Positions 1 through 13,530 are shown, numbered from the stretch's first letter. The stretch is DNA of 64,000 bases from Doryteuthis pealeii (GCA_023376005.1 CM042157.1:58001792-58065791), one strand, 5' to 3'. The notes: generated by a model not told the origin, from the sequence alone. Made by a program: numbers and translations.

Positions 1-149
1 TCAGGCTTGATATGTATTATTTTGATTTCTAGACTGTTGTCCTCATCTTTATTGTGATATGTAGAATATATATACAGGGTAATTGAAAGTAAACTATTTA
101 TATTTTTTTTTTTATGCATTACATTTTTCAATTCTTTAAGTATGTCCTT

Positions 150-415
150 ATAATATGGCAATTAAATCTGTGTTGTTTGTTTGATGATGCGCCCCACATT
201 TTGCTATTGTTGTTTGTAAATGGCTGAATCACCATTTTTCTAGGAGATGGATGGGTAGACACGGTCCACATGAGTGGCTAGCCAGAATCCCTGATTTAAC
301 ACCCTGCAACTTTTTTCTTTGGGGTTGGTTGAATGAGCAAGTCTACTCTATGAAGCCAACAACTTTGGAAGAAATGGAAGGACGAATATGAGAATTTAAT
401 TCTGCCATTCCACAA
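150..415 (+). mobile_element. Mariner-type transposase fragment, segment A copy
   Basis: Homologue of 16385-16640. It keeps PDLTPCNFFLWGWLNEQVYS and TLEEMEGRI, the usual continuation of this domain, which is missing or shortened at 16540-16600. It has its own frameshift near the DGAPPH block (a missing C). It is followed directly by the 600-bp dispersed repeat. Confidence 0.65.
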
Positions 416-446
416 TCGTTCCTGGGACAATCAGTTGGCATGCTGC

Positions 447-1050
447 CCTGTCGGCTGGGGCATTAGAATGCACTGACTGCACCTCTGCAGAGGGGTAAAA
501 CTCCCCCAATGGTGCCACCTGTCGGTCGTGGGTGGTGACCCGTGATGCTTAAGGATAGAACCCAGGTGGCAGAGCAGTCCATGACTTGCAATATTCCACT
601 TTAGGCTTTTCTTGGGCTAGATGGGCGGTCGGAGAGGCCCCTCCGATCAATCGGCTGACCACGTCAAGCCCTAGCACCTATATGATTGTCCCAACCCTAT
701 TGCCCTTATGGCAACCACCAATCTTCTTTTTTATCATGGGTGCTTAGAAGGCAGTGATTGAGGGTCTACAATGTCCTGGGAATGACGTTAAATAAACTCT
801 ATCTGATAGTGAGTTTCCAGTTTTGGAGGTTTGGGAATGTGGAGCACCCCTTCATCACCATTGCTCCCTGGTCAGAGTGGTAGTAACCTGTTAGGGCCCC
901 ATCTATGGGTTGAATAGAAAAAACATGAGTTTATAAACAAAATTGTATTATGCATTAAGAATGAATTCATTTTACAACTTTGTTGGCATTAAATGACCCA
1001 CCGAGGTTGATATGGTATAAAACAAACCAAACCAAAAGCCAGTTGGTGCA
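447..1050 (+). repeat. Family D repeat, segment A
   Basis: Segment A counterpart of 16665-17275. Confidence 0.7.
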
Positions 1051-1738
1051 ATTTCCCAAGCATCTTGCTGATGCCCCATATAAATTTTAAATAAAACTCC
1101 ATGTTATGTCTGTTTCTTCTCATATTCATTTTTTGTAAAAATAACAATTCGGAAATGAATTATAAAGATTTTTAAAAATATGGAAAGGAGTTACTGTATA
1201 TGGAAAAGAAAAGGGAAACCATCTACTCTTGAGGGATAAAGTTAAAATAATTGATGGGAAGGACATTGTAAAAGAAGAGATTTTAAAGAAGTAGCTCATA
1301 TGTTGGGCAATAGTGGTCTCTTGAGTAGATCAAGTATAGAGATGAATACAATATGAGAACAATAATTGAAAAGACAAGATCAAATTGTTTTTAAACTAAA
1401 TTACTTTAAAAATAAAAAATATCAGAAAATAACTAATGCCAAGGGATTTTACACTTCAAGTTGTGCAGGAATGCCAACCAATTTTTTAAAAAACGATTGT
1501 GACACTTCTTGTTATGCCTCTTGGATTAATAGGCATGCAAAAACAATGACAAAATTTTGCTTTTTTACTGATGCTCATTATGTTACTACTTTTTGACTTA
1601 GACAAAAATTTGACCTTAAATAATAAATTTAATAAATTTTAGTTCGTTTTTAAAATGATATTTTGGCAGATCCTACTCTTTTCGCCTATCATCTAGCGAG
1701 AGCTTAATGGGTGACCCAACAAGGTCACGTTTTGTCTA

Positions 1739-1786
<48 letters not shown>

Positions 1787-2424
1787 GACTGAATAGAGTT
1801 ACAATTGTTATCCACCATGGAATAATAGTATTACCAGTATGAAAGATCACTACTCAACATATCAATGATTCATTATGTATTGTCACACATTATACACATG
1901 TCTACATTATACTAAAATACTAAATTGTAGGATAAAGTAAAAATAATAGATAGAGAAGGACATATTGAAAAGAAGACGTCTTAAAGAAGCACGCGCATAT
2001 GTTGGGCTTTTAGTGGCCTCTTGAGTAGACCAAGTATAGAAATGAACACAATATGGACCAATATTGAAAAGACAAGATCAAAATTGTTTTAAAAGTGAAT
2101 TACTTAAAAATAAAAAAATATCAAGAAAATAACTGATGCCATGGATTTTACACTTCAAGTTGTACAGGAAACACCAATAACAATATAATTATTTTTGTTT
2201 TTTTTTTTTCAATGAAAAATGACACTTCTTAGATTGCTAAGTGGGCAAAAACAATGATGTCATTATTTGAATGCCATCTTCAAAAGTTTTTTTAATGCTC
2301 TGACAAAACTATTCAAAAGGATTTCCCAAGTTGGGTCATTACTATGCTTGGATAGACAGGGACACTTGAAGAAGGACACAGGATACAGCAACAAAAACGT
2401 GTTTTTACATACTACAATAAAAGT

Positions 2425-3025
2425 TTGGTTTGTTTTGTTTTTACGGATATCAACCTCGGTGGGTCATTTAATGCTGACAAAGTTGTAAAATGAATTCATT
2501 CTTAATGAATAATACAATTTTGTTTATAAACTCATGTTTTTCTATTCAACCCATAGATGGGGCCCTAACAGGTACTACCACTCCGGGGTCAAAGTGGACC
2601 AGGGAGCAATGGTGATGAAGGGGTGCTCCACATTCCTCAAACCTCCAAAACTGGAACCTCACCATCAGATAGTTTAATGTCATTCCCAGGACATGTAGAC
2701 CCTCAGCCACCGCCTTCTAGCACCCATATGATAAGAAGGATTGGGGGTTGCCATAAGGGCAATAGGGTTGTGTCAATCATATAGGAGCTAGGGGTTGACG
2801 TGGCCAGCTGATTGATCAGAGGAGGCCTCTCCGACCGCTGTCTAGCCCAAGAAAAGCCTAAAGTGGAATATTGCAAGTCATGGACTGCTCAGCCACCTGG
2901 GTTCTATCATTAAGCATCACGGGTCGCCACCCGCTGCCAACAGGTGGCCCCATTGGGGGAGTCTTACCCCTCTGCAGAGGTGAGTCGGTGCATTCTAACA
3001 CCCCAGCCAACATGGCAGTCTACAA
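2425..3025 (-). repeat. Family D repeat, segment A, inverted
   Basis: Segment A counterpart of 18485-19086. Confidence 0.7.
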
Positions 3026-3155
3026 TAAAGAGAAGTTTATATATGGTGCTATTGGAAAGAAATATATTAGTTAGACTTTACTGGCTATTTGGCAACCCTG
3101 TCAGCTGGAGCTGAAGAATACGTTAACTGCACCTCTGCATAAGCGTACCCACCCC

Positions 3156-3241
<86 letters not shown>

Positions 3242-4071
3242 ACCCAAATGAGTCAGACACTATCTACTTAGGTTTCACCCGAATGGTTCTTCAGGATAAT
3301 TCTGACTTAGAATTATCCTGATGAACTATTTGGGTAAAACCTAGGTAGATAGTGTCTTACTCATTTAGGTCCTTATAATTATGGTCTACTTAGCGTATTG
3401 AGTACTTTTTACATATATAACTTAGAAAACCCCTTAAGTGTTTTTTTTTGGGGGGGGCACTACATGCGATACTGATGATTATTTTCAGAAAGTACGTCTG
3501 TGTTGGTCTTTTTTTTTGTTTCTTTTTTTCCCCCGATATCAGTTTGAATCTTTTTTTATTTTGAAAACCGAATTATCTGGGTTTTTTCATACAGGTTGAG
3601 TTTAGAAATAATATATATATATATATATCTCCTAATTCTTTGGTCAATTCATGGTTAAATTTTGTCTTTCTTTTTGGTAATTATTTCAGCAGTAGGGGTA
3701 TAAATAAATACAGATCCTTAATACAATACGCTCTCAGTAGAAACTCAGCTTGTGTACAAGAATAGAGAGGAGGGGCCATGCCTGACCTTGTAATTTAGAC
3801 CTGACTAAAGTATAATGTTGCAATTTGAACACTCCTAAACACACTTAAGTGGGCTAGTCCATGTGGAGCCACTGAATGACAAGAGAGAATTTGTTAACAT
3901 GGTAACAAACTAGGGTCCTCTTACAATATGTGAAGATCAAAAAACGTCTGGCTTAAGTTGGTGTGCTTTAATAACTTATCTGTCATAGGCAGGACATGAC
4001 ATAAGGTCAATTTTGAAATGGAGTACAGCTGGTTTAAATTCAGAATTTTCCTTCTCACCTTTACCAATTGA

Positions 4072-4620
4072 TATACAGCCCTGTTGGCTGGGGCTTTAGA
4101 ATACACCGACTGCACCTCTGCAGAGGGGTAAGACTGTGGGTGGTGACCGGTGATTCCTAAGGATGGAATCCTGGTGGATGAGCAGTTCATGACATGGAAC
4201 ACCCCCACTTGGGCCCTTACTTAGGCTAGACAGGCAGTCGGAGAGGCCCCCACTGATCAGTCAGGTGGTCATGTCAAGCCCTAGCAATTATATGATTGTC
4301 CCAACTCTATTGCACTTATGGCAAGCCCCAATCCTTTTTATCATATATGTGCTAGAAGGTGGTGCTGAGGGTCTTCATGTTCTTGGTATGACGTTAAACT
4401 CTATCTGATGTGAGGTTCCAGTTCTGGAGGTCTGGGAATGTGGAGGCCTCTTCATCACCATTGCTCCCAGGTCCAATCTGACCCAGAATGGTAGTACCTG
4501 TTAGGGTACCATCTATGAGTTAAATAGAACAAAATGGGGTCTAGAAAAATGTGTTCCTATGAAGAGTGAATAAAACAAACATCTTCAACATAAAATGCCG
4601 TAAAACCCAACCAACCAATT
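4072..4620 (+). repeat. Family D repeat, segment A
   Basis: Segment A counterpart of 19991-20540. Confidence 0.7.
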
Positions 4621-5714
4621 GTTGTAGCAAGGCTAGAGAGCCTAATCTGGCCTATTATTTTACCCATGTTATATACCCATTAACATTGGGTATATAATGG
4701 GGAGAGAGGAGAGGATGAGATGGGTTCTTAATTGTTCTGCTTCATCAGCAGCCATCTTTCTTCTCGGTTGATTCCTTTCTTCTTCTGGGCTGGATGTCTG
4801 TTCTTATTACTTGGTTATAATGATTAAGCAAGACTTCATTGTTTTTCTTTATTTTTTATTAAAAATACCAAAAGCCCAAAAGTGTCTTCAACCACACGGT
4901 GAGAAGTTGGCATCTAAGGAGCAAACGCGTGGGTCCTTTGCCTCCTAAGATGCAACTTCTCACCACATGGTTGAAGACCCTTTTTTGGGCTTTGGGATTT
5001 TTAACAAAAAAATAAAGAAAAACAATAAAGTTTTGCTTTTATTTCTTGTTAAAAATTCCAAAAGCCCAAAAGAGTCTTCAACCACATGGTGAGAAGTTGG
5101 CAAACTTAGGAGCAAATGACCACCACGCGTCTGCTCCTTTTGACTAACAGCAAAATCTAACTAAACTTAACTTCCATTCTCACGTCATCCATTAGTGGAA
5201 GTTGGGGGGGGGTCAACTAAAGGTCATTAATCTATCAGTAATATAAACCCCTCCAATTTGAATTTTAACAAATTTTAAAATTCAAAAATCTAACTACACT
5301 TACAGACATAATTCGTAGGCTCCCACAAATTATGTAACATCCATAGCTGTGTGTGAAAGAGAAGAGGTGGATTCATAGCCTTTCTTAAGAACATTAGTTT
5401 TAAGGAAAAATGCAAACAGGCTCAATTTTTGAAATGGAGTACAGTTGGTTTGAATTTAGAGATATCCTTTTAGACTAGTTGTTGTACCAAGTCAAAAGAG
5501 CCCAATTTGCCCTACTAATTTACCTGTTGTTATGTATGGGTTGAAGAGATGGATTCATACCTTTCCCATGGGTATTAGTGCTAAATAAAATGCAAAACAG
5601 CCTCATCTAGTATTTAAACTTTTATAGTAGAGTTCATTTTCTATTATTGATAAATGTCACACAGCGTGCACCTACAACACACACACATATATATATATAA
5701 GGGGATATCTACTG

Positions 5715-5771
5715 AGTCAGACGAACCTACTATTAGTTTCGCATAAAGCTCTTCAGGGCTAAAATCTGACT
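5715..5771 (-). ncRNA. Hammerhead-like motif, segment A copy
   Basis: Segment A counterpart of 21667-21723 with the same core words: CTGAAGA, GC..GC hairpin, GAAAC and GTC on the - strand. Confidence 0.35.
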
Positions 5772-6061
5772 GAAGAAGAAAAAGGAGCAAGACCATAAAT
5801 ACTACTACCACATTTAGCTTCTTCCTAGCGGTTATATGATAATATATATATCTTATATACATATAATATGCATATAAATTGTTTTTTCTTTTGGCCAAAT
5901 ACTATATCCAATAGATTATTTTTTGTTGGTACGAATATCTTGGTCTTTTCTTTTTTTCAAAAATGTTTTTCTTCCTGGTTGATGTTTGGTAGTATATTTT
6001 TACAATCAAAACTCTCTGCGGTTTTTTCTCTCGCGCAAGGATCTACCAACACGCCTTGGTA

Positions 6062-6117
<56 letters not shown>

Positions 6118-6423
6118 AGATTAAGGAGCTAAGCAGCTCAATAATGAGTTAAAACAGGACTGCAGAGAGCGGCTATGTCTTCATTGTTCAATGAACAACC
6201 AAATGTAGATGGAAAATTTCCGCCTGCAATGTCTGTGACTGCATCTGGCAAGTCCAGAATTGGACTAATGAGCCACCAGAGGTCCACAAATGAAGACATG
6301 GAGTGATGTCATCATTGTCCTGTGACGGACTTGGCAAAAGAAAAGAAAGAAAAGATGTGTGTGCAATGTAATACCATGGATTTATTCAAGCTTATCTCTT
6401 TTCTGTCTTTTGTTTTTTTTCAG

Positions 6424-6521
6424 TTTACGATAATCTTATAAAGGAATATGAGGATTAAGGAAAAAAATATTTACGAAGAAAGATACTGTCGAAATGAAGC
6501 TGAAAAAATATGCAAAGGCAG
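6424..6521 (+). pseudogene. SHTN1: Duplicate, frameshifted SHTN1 exon 2
   Basis: Same as 22326-22420 except for seven single-base insertions or deletions (net +3) and no base substitutions. Splice sites are intact, but the indels break the frame. A real pseudo-exon would carry substitutions, so this is probably sequencing error in an extra assembly copy. It should not be included in a gene model. Confidence 0.8.
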
Positions 6522-6565
6522 GTAAGTGGGAACTTTGGTTATAAACATGAGAAATTAGATCAATC

Positions 6566-6612
<47 letters not shown>

Positions 6613-6644
6613 CAACCCCTCCAATGAGCAGGATGTGACACAAG

Positions 6645-6905
6645 GTCATTTCCTTAAGTAGGAGTTTAACAGTTTTTGAATTCAGAGTTTTCCTTCTCCT
6701 AGACCGGTTGCCTAACTAAAGGTTAAGAGTGTAAGTCTGCCCTACATATTTATCCATAGTTGGAGGGAGAGTAAGATTCATACCTTTCCCAAGGGTATTA
6801 GGCAACGAAGTGAAATGCAATTTACCATATCTAGGATTTGAACTTGGGGCAACGAGTCCGTTTCCCATGATTTTTAACCCTTACACTATGCGCTTTCCAT
6901 CAATT
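6645..6905 (-). mobile_element. Second SINE-like family, segment A copy
   Basis: Counterpart of 22515-22775, just downstream of the duplicate exon 2. Confidence 0.45.
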
Positions 6906-7469
6906 CAAATATAAAAGTTTCTATGTCGAGATGCATGTGCATTTTTTATATTCAATTGTACAATAAGCACATTGGGCATTAGGGTAGGTCGATTTTGAAT
7001 TGTACGTCCTCCCATGTTGGAAAAGTTGCAAATTAACATAAAGAATTATCACACAAAATATTTTTTGTCAAAATGAGGAAATTGATTTCAATCTTTTAAA
7101 TGTTATCCAGCTTGTTACAGCTTAATTAATGAGCATATCATAGGTATTGGTGATAATTTTCAATTTGAATTCTAGTTATAATACTTATTCATTTCATATT
7201 AGTAAAATAAAATGCAACCTTTTTCTGTTTAAATATTGAAAATGCTAAAATTTGTCTAACCAATTTTCTGTGGCCAAAATGTTGTGAAAAACGAAGGATT
7301 TTTAGTGCCATTTTACTGACAGATCTTTGATACTAATTTCCTCAAACAATGGTGCAAATAAGAGATCTAGTTTTTGTATCAGTAATTAATTATACAAACA
7401 TACAAACTTTTGCTGTTTGAAGAGAATTTGATATTACAAAAAAGTGAAAATCTATTGCAGTCCTAGCTC

Positions 7470-7790
7470 GTATTCTCTCTCTCTCTCACCACTCGTATCT
7501 CTCTCTCTCTCTCGCTCTCTCTCAGTCCATCGTATCTTATCTCTCTCTTCTCTCATCTTCGTCTCTCTCTCTCAGTCACTTGTATATATCTCTCTGCTCT
7601 CTCTCTCTCAGTCCACTGTATCTATCTCTCCTCTCCTCTCAGTCACTTGTATCTACTCTCTTCTCTCTCTCACGTCACTCGTATCTATCTCTCTCTCTCT
7701 CTCAGTCCACTCGTATCTATCTCTCTCTCCTCTCTCAGTCCACTCGTATCGGTCTATCTCAGTCCTCTTAATCTGCACCTATCGCCCTGT
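7470..7790 (+). repeat. CT-rich microsatellite, segment B
   Basis: Units of (CT)n separated by 'cagtccactcgtatctat'. Same composition as 15300-15740 but shorter, with erratic unit lengths. Open reading frames through it are artefacts of low complexity. Confidence 0.85.
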
Positions 7791-8143
7791 AGTTGGGGCT
7801 GTAGAACACAATGCAATCTTTTAGGTGAGCTGTGAGCTAGACTTGGTGCCTCTTCCAGGCATACCATACTCTACTTTGATCTTACTTAGGCTAGCCAGAT
7901 CAATAAACTGTTTTACAAAAAGTATGATAAACAAAATGCAATTGGCAAACAACCTACTATCAAATCAAGAAAAATCTTGAAAAAGACATAATAATTTGAA
8001 CCATCCCTCACAACCTACTGCTTGTGGCATGAATAACCCTGGAATGATTGAGAGCCATTAAAATCACATCAATCATCTACTTCATATCTTATCCCATCTA
8101 CTCATCTATCAATGATATATGATTTCTTTTTTTAAAATTTCAG

Positions 8144-8224
8144 TTAAAATTTGATCGAGGAAGAAAGCAGGAAAAAAGGAAGCTTTAAAACAGTACAGAG
8201 AAACATTGAAAGAGTTTCGAACTG
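8144..8224 (+). pseudogene. SHTN1: Duplicate SHTN1 exon 1
   Basis: 81 bases against 82 at 16122-16203, with intact CAG acceptor (8141-8143) and GTAAGT donor (8225). Differences cluster in A-rich runs at the 5' end, one further change lies near the 3' end, and the net length change shifts the frame. It lies downstream of the duplicate exon 2 at 6424, the reverse of transcript order, so it cannot be spliced sensibly with it. Confidence 0.75.
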
Positions 8225-8404
8225 GTAAGTTAGTTTATTTGTCTGAATTTTTGACATCAGGCTTGATATGTATTATTTGATTTCTAGGACTGTTGTCCTC
8301 ATCTTTATTGTGATATGTAGAATATATATACAGGTAATGAAAGTATAATAGTTTAATAATTTTTTTTTATGCATTACATGTTTTCTCAATTCTTTAAGTA
8401 TGTT

Positions 8405-8640
8405 CTTAATATATGGCAATAAATCTGTGTTGTTGTTGATGGTGCGCCCCCAACATTTTGCTATGTTGTTTGTGAATGGCTGAATCACCATTTTCTGGGA
8501 GATGGTGTGATAGACAGAGTCACAATGAGTGCCGCCAGAATCCCTGATTTTAACACACTTTTTTCTTTGGGGTTGGTTGAAAGAGCTAGTCAATGAAGCC
8601 AACAACTGAGAAGAAATGGAAAACGAATTATGAGATTTTT
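8405..8640 (+). mobile_element. Mariner-type transposase fragment, segment B copy
   Basis: Noisy copy of 16385-16640 with extra frameshifts. It shares segment C's deletion in the PDLT block, which ties B to C rather than A. Confidence 0.6.
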
Positions 8641-8682
8641 ATTTCTGCATCACAATCGTTCTGGGACACAATCAGTTGGCAT

Positions 8683-9262
8683 GCTGCCGTCGCTGGGGCA
8701 TAGAATGCACTGACTGCCCTCTGAAAGGGTAAAACTTCCCCACTAATGGTGCCACTGTCGGTCGTGTGGTGACCCGTGATGCTAAGGATAGAACGCCAGG
8801 TGGCAAGTCAGTCACTGACTTGCAATATTCCTTTAAGGCTTTTTCTGGGGATGGGCGTCGGAGAGGCCCCCTCCGATCAATCGGCTGACACGTCAAGCCT
8901 AGCACCTAATATTGATGTCCCAACCCTATTGCCCTTATGGCAACCACCAAATCCTTCTTTTTATCATATGGTGCTAGAAGGCAGTGATTGAGGGTCTAAC
9001 ATGTCCTGGGAATGACGTTAAACTCTATCTGATAGTGAGGTTCCAGTTTTGGAGGTTTGGGGAATGTGAGCACTCCTTCATCACCGTGCTTCCTGGTCCG
9101 ACTCTGACCCAGAGTGGGCCCTGTTAGGGCCCCATCTATGGGTTGAATAGAAAAACTAGTTAATAAACAAATTGTATTATGCATTAAGAAATGAATTCAT
9201 TTTACAATTTGTGGCATTAAATGACACCGAGGTTGATATGCATAAAACAAACGCAAACAAAC
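8683..9262 (+). repeat. Family D repeat, segment B
   Basis: Segment B counterpart of 16665-17275, with many one-base indels. Confidence 0.65.
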
Positions 9263-10454
9263 CAGTTGTGTGTGATTCCCAAGCATCTTGCTTGATGCCC
9301 ATATAGAATTTTAAATAAAATTCCATGTTATGTCTGCTCTTCTCATCATTCATTTTTTGTAAAAATAACAATTCGGAAATGAATTATAAGGATTTTTAAA
9401 ATATGGAAAGGAGTTACTGTATATGGAAGAGAAAAGGAAACCATGCTACTCTTGAGGATAAAGTTAAATACTTGTATAGGGAAGGACATTGTAAAAGAGA
9501 AGGATTAAAGAAGTAGCTCATATGTTGGGCATATAGTGGTCTTTAAGTAGACAAGTATAGATGTAATACAATATGAGAACAATAATTGAAAGGACAAGAT
9601 CAAATTGTTTTTAAACTAAATTACTTTAAAATAAAAATATAGAAAATAACTGATGTCAAGGGATTTCACTTCAAGTTGTGCAGGAAAAGTGGCCCAAAAA
9701 CCCATTTTAAAAAAAAACGATTGTGACGTTCCTGTTATGCTCTTGGATTAATAGGCATGCCAAAACAATGATCATTATTATTTGAATGAGTCTTCAAAAG
9801 ATTTTTTTCTGCTCTTGGCATAAACATGTAAGAATTATAAAACCACAGGATAATTTTATACTTTCGCACAAAAACTTATATAAAATAAAACTGTTGCCCT
9901 CAAATAAAAAAATGTGATTTTTTGACTAAAATCTATATTTTTTATGTTTCATTCTCATTATACTAAAATACTAATTGTAGGATAAAAGTAAAAATAGATA
10001 GAGAAGGACATTTGAAACAGAAGACAATCTTAAAGAAGACTGCTATGTGGGCTTAGTGGCCTCTTGAGTGACCAAGTATAGAGAACACAATATGGGAACA
10101 ATAATTGAAAAGACAGATCAATTGTTTTTAAACTAAATACTTTAAAAAATAAAATATCAGAAAATAACTGATGCCAATGGATTTACACTTCAAGTTGTAC
10201 AGGAACACGCATAAACTAATATAATTATTCTTTGTTTTGTTTTTCAATGAAAAATACACTTCTTAGAGATTGCTAAGTGGGCAAAACAATGATGTCATTA
10301 TTTTGAATCCGATCTCAAAATTTTTTTTAATGCTCTGACAAACTATTCAAAGGATTCCAGTTTGGTCATTACTATGCTTGGATAGACAGGGAAACTTGAA
10401 GAAGGACACGGATACAGCAACCAAAACAGTGTTTTACATACCTACAATAAGTTG

Positions 10455-11040
10455 GTTTGTTTTGTTTTTACGGCATATCAACCTCGGTGGGTCATTAATG
10501 CTGACAAAGTTGTAAAATGATTCATTCATTTAATGAATATAAATTTTGTTTATAACTATGTTTTCTATTGCAATCCCATAGATGGGCCCTAACAGGTACT
10601 ACCACTCGGGGTCAAAGTGGACGCAGGAGCAATGGTGATGAGGGGTGCCTACATTCCTCAACCTCCAAAACTGGAAACGCTCACCATCAGCATAGTTTAA
10701 TGTCATTCCCAGGACATGTAGACCCTCAGCCACGCCTTCTAGCACCATATGAATAAAGGATTGGGGTTGCCATAGGGGCAATAGGTTGTGTCAATCCTAT
10801 AGAGCTAGGGTTGACGTGGGCCAGCTGATTGATCAGAGTGAGGCTCTCCTCCGCCGCTGTCTAACTCAAAAAAGCTCTAAAGTGGAATATTGCAAAGTCA
10901 TTGGACTGCCAGCCCACCTGGTTCCTATAACTTAAGCATCACGGGTCGCCACCCACTGCCAACAGGTGGCCCCATTGGGGGATCTACCCGTCTGCAGGGG
11001 TCAGTCGGGTGCAATTCCTAAACCCCAGCCACATGGCAGT
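10455..11040 (-). repeat. Family D repeat, segment B, inverted
   Basis: Segment B counterpart of 18485-19086. Confidence 0.65.
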
Positions 11041-11937
11041 CTACAATAAAGAGAAGTTTATATATGGGTTTATCTATTGGAAATAGTACTCAATACGCTA
11101 AGTGACTAATTATATAGACCTAAATGAGTCAGACACTATTACTTAGGTTTCAACCGATGGTTCTTCAGGAAATATCTGACTTAGAATTATCCTGATGAAC
11201 TATTGGGTAAAACTAGTAGATAGTGTCTTACTCATTTAGCGTCCTTATAATTATGGTCTACTTAGCGCTATTGAAGTACTTTTACATATATAACTTAGAA
11301 AACCCCATAAGTTTTTGTTTTGGGGGGGGGGCACTACATGCAATACTGATGATTATGTTTCAGAAAGTACGGCTTGTTGGTCTTTTTTTTTTGTTTCTTT
11401 TTTTTCCCCTGATATCAAGTTTGAACTTTTTTATTTTGAAAAACAATTATCTGGGTTTTTTCATACAGGTTGGTTGTAGAAATAATATATATATATATAA
11501 TCTCCTAATTCTTTGGTCCAATTCATGGTTAAATTTTGGTCTTTCTTTTTGTAATTATTTCAGCAGTAGGGGTAAATATAAATGACAGAATCCTTAATAC
11601 AATACCTCTCAGAGAAACTCAGCTTGTGTACAAGAATAGAGAGGAGGGGCCCATGCCTGACCTTGTAATTTAGACCTGACTAAAGTAATATGTTGCATTT
11701 GAACAGCTCCTTACACACTAGTGGGCTAGTCCATGTGGACGCCACTGAATCGACAAGAGAGAATTTGTTAACATGTACAAACTAGGGCTTCTTACAATAT
11801 GTGAAGATCAAAAAGCTGGCTTATAGTGGTGTGCTTTAATAACTTATCTGTCAATAGCAGGACATGACATAAGGTCAATTTTGAATGGATACAAGCTGGT
11901 TTAAATTCAGAATTTCCTTCTCACCCTTTACCAATGT

Positions 11938-12490
11938 GATATACAGCCCTGTTGGCTGGGCGCTTTAGAAATACACACTGCACCTCCTGCAGAGGGGTAA
12001 GACTGTGGTGGGTGACCGGTGATTCCTAAGGATGGAATCCTGGTGGATGAGCAGTCCATGACATGGAACACCCCACTTGGGCCCTTACTAACTAGCAACA
12101 GGCAGTCGGAGAGGCCCCTCTGACTCAGTCAGGTGTCATGTCAAGCCCTAGCAATTATAATGTCCGAACTCTTTGCACTTATGGCAAGCCCCAATCTCTT
12201 TATCATTATAGTGCCTAGAAGGTGGTGGCTGAGGTCTTCATGTTCTTGTATGACGTTAAATCTCTATCGATGGTGAGGTTCCGAGTTCTGGACGGTCGGG
12301 AATGTGGAGGGCCTCTCTCATCAACCATTGCCCCAGGTCCAATCTGACCCAGAGTGTATGTACCTGTTAGGGTACCTCTATGAGTTTAAATAGAACAAAT
12401 GGTCCTAGAAGAATGTGTTTCCCCCCCTGATGAAAGAAGGAATAAAACAAACATCTTCAACATACAATCCGTAAAACCAACCCAACAATT
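11938..12490 (+). repeat. Family D repeat, segment B
   Basis: Segment B counterpart of 19991-20540. Confidence 0.65.
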
Positions 12491-12834
12491 GTTGTAGCAA
12501 GGCTAGAGAGCCCTAATCTGGCCTATTTATTTACCCAGTTATATACCCATAACATTGTATATAAATGGGGAGAGAGAAGGGATGAGATGGGTTCTTAATG
12601 TTCTGCTTCGTCAGTAGCCATCTTTCTTCTCGGTTTGATTCCTTCTTCTTCTGGCTGGATGTCTTTCTTATTACTTGGTTATAATGATTAAGCAAGCTTC
12701 ATTGTTTTTTCTTTATTTTTATAAAAAGACCAAAGCCGAAAAGTGTCTTACCACGCGGTGAGAAGTTGGCATCTAAGGAGCAGACCCGTGGTGTCCTTTG
12801 CTCCTAAGATGCCAACTTCTCAACCACATGGTTT

Positions 12835-13021
12835 TTCACTAGCGCCAGACTAAGGAGATTGTTTTTTGTGTCTGAGGTGGAGCGCCACACCTACCATCAG
12901 CTCCTTAGTTTACCGCACAGATCTCTATGCTACTCATAAGCTGTGTTGGTGAGGGCCGGTATTGAACTGGGAACCTTGTGGGTTTCTAGCTGAATTCTCT
13001 ACCGACTGAGCTATTCCCGCC
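12835..13021 (-). mobile_element. tRNA-derived SINE, - orientation
   Basis: On the - strand it starts with a tRNA-like head carrying A-box-like 'tagctcagtcggtagag' and a B-box-like 'gttcaataccg' motif, followed by the shared 'gtagcatagagatctgtgcg' and 'tggtaggtgtggcgctcc' body. At least five other copies in the window share head and body. I associate this type with octopus tRNA-derived SINEs. It sits at the junction where segment B stops. Confidence 0.75.
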
Positions 13022-13026
13022 CTAAT

Positions 13027-13425
13027 CCTGTAGCCATCCACAATCAGCTGATTACGTCAACCTAGCATATATATGATTATCCAACTCTATTGCCCCTATG
13101 GCAAGCCTCAACCCTTTTTATCATATATGTGGCTAGAACATGGTGACTGAGGGTCTTTCATATTCTGGGTATGACATTAAACTCTATCTGATGGTGAAGT
13201 TTCATTTCTGGAATTTAGGGAAATGTGAAATAACCCTTCATCACCAAATAACACCCAGGTCCACTCTGACCTGGAGTGGTAGTACCTGTTAGAGTCTCAT
13301 CTATGGGTTAAATAGAAAAAAAATGAGTTAAAAATAAATTGGGGTAACCATCAAGAATGAATAAAACAAAAACGTCTTTGGGCATAAATAACCCAACAGG
13401 GGTTGACACGCAGTAAAGGTCAACT
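13027..13425 (+). repeat. Family D repeat, partial
   Basis: Starts at 'catccacaatcagctgatta', lacks the CTGCAGAGG head, and keeps the 'atgacattaaactctatctg' and 'atctatgggttaaatag' blocks. It follows a tRNA-derived SINE directly. Confidence 0.65.
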
Positions 13426-13429
13426 ACGC

Positions 13430-13530
13430 AGTTTATAAATACATGTGAAGTTATTTTTTAAATTTATAAATACACGTGAAGTTATTTTTTAATCTAAAAA
13501 AACTTTTGAAGTTACATAAAACATTTGTAG
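13430..13530 (+). repeat. Two to three stray monomers related to the 42-bp minisatellite
   Basis: 'tttataaatacatgtgaagt' occurs at about 13435 and again, with one change, at about 13470. The same words form the array at 29110-29955. Confidence 0.5.

Larger units (their letters stand above)
1..7455. repeat. Segment A: extra copy of the exon 2 region
   Basis: Collinear with 16235-23300 (both open with the same 'tcaggcttgatatg' and run through the same repeats), ending where 7440-7453 still matches 23290-23305. Differences are mostly one-base indels, but two blocks are truly different: 1555-1905 (against 17780-17965) and about 3060-3238, an insertion of unrelated sequence plus TA/TG microsatellite relative to 19120. 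It contains one mariner fragment (about 150-415), Penelope-like remnants (about 1235-1386, 1928-2090), three copies of the 600-bp dispersed repeat, and a damaged exon 2. Best explained as a second haplotype or gap-fill read left in the assembly. Confidence 0.8.
7456..12835. repeat. Segment B: noisy extra copy of the exon 1 region
   Basis: After a CT-rich run it is collinear with about 15420-20890, ending abruptly at 'cacatggt' inside a repeat. Single-base insertions and deletions are scattered throughout, many in homopolymers, while structure matches segment C (not A) at both blocks where A and C differ. This is the error profile of raw single-molecule reads. It contains a mariner fragment (about 8405-8640), Penelope-like remnants (about 9455-9600, 9978-10125), three dispersed-repeat copies and a copy of exon 1. 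Confidence 0.8.

Noticed and set aside
6424..6521. Second exon 2 as a true alternative exon
   Set aside because: Only indel differences, frame broken, and placed upstream of exon 1 copies.
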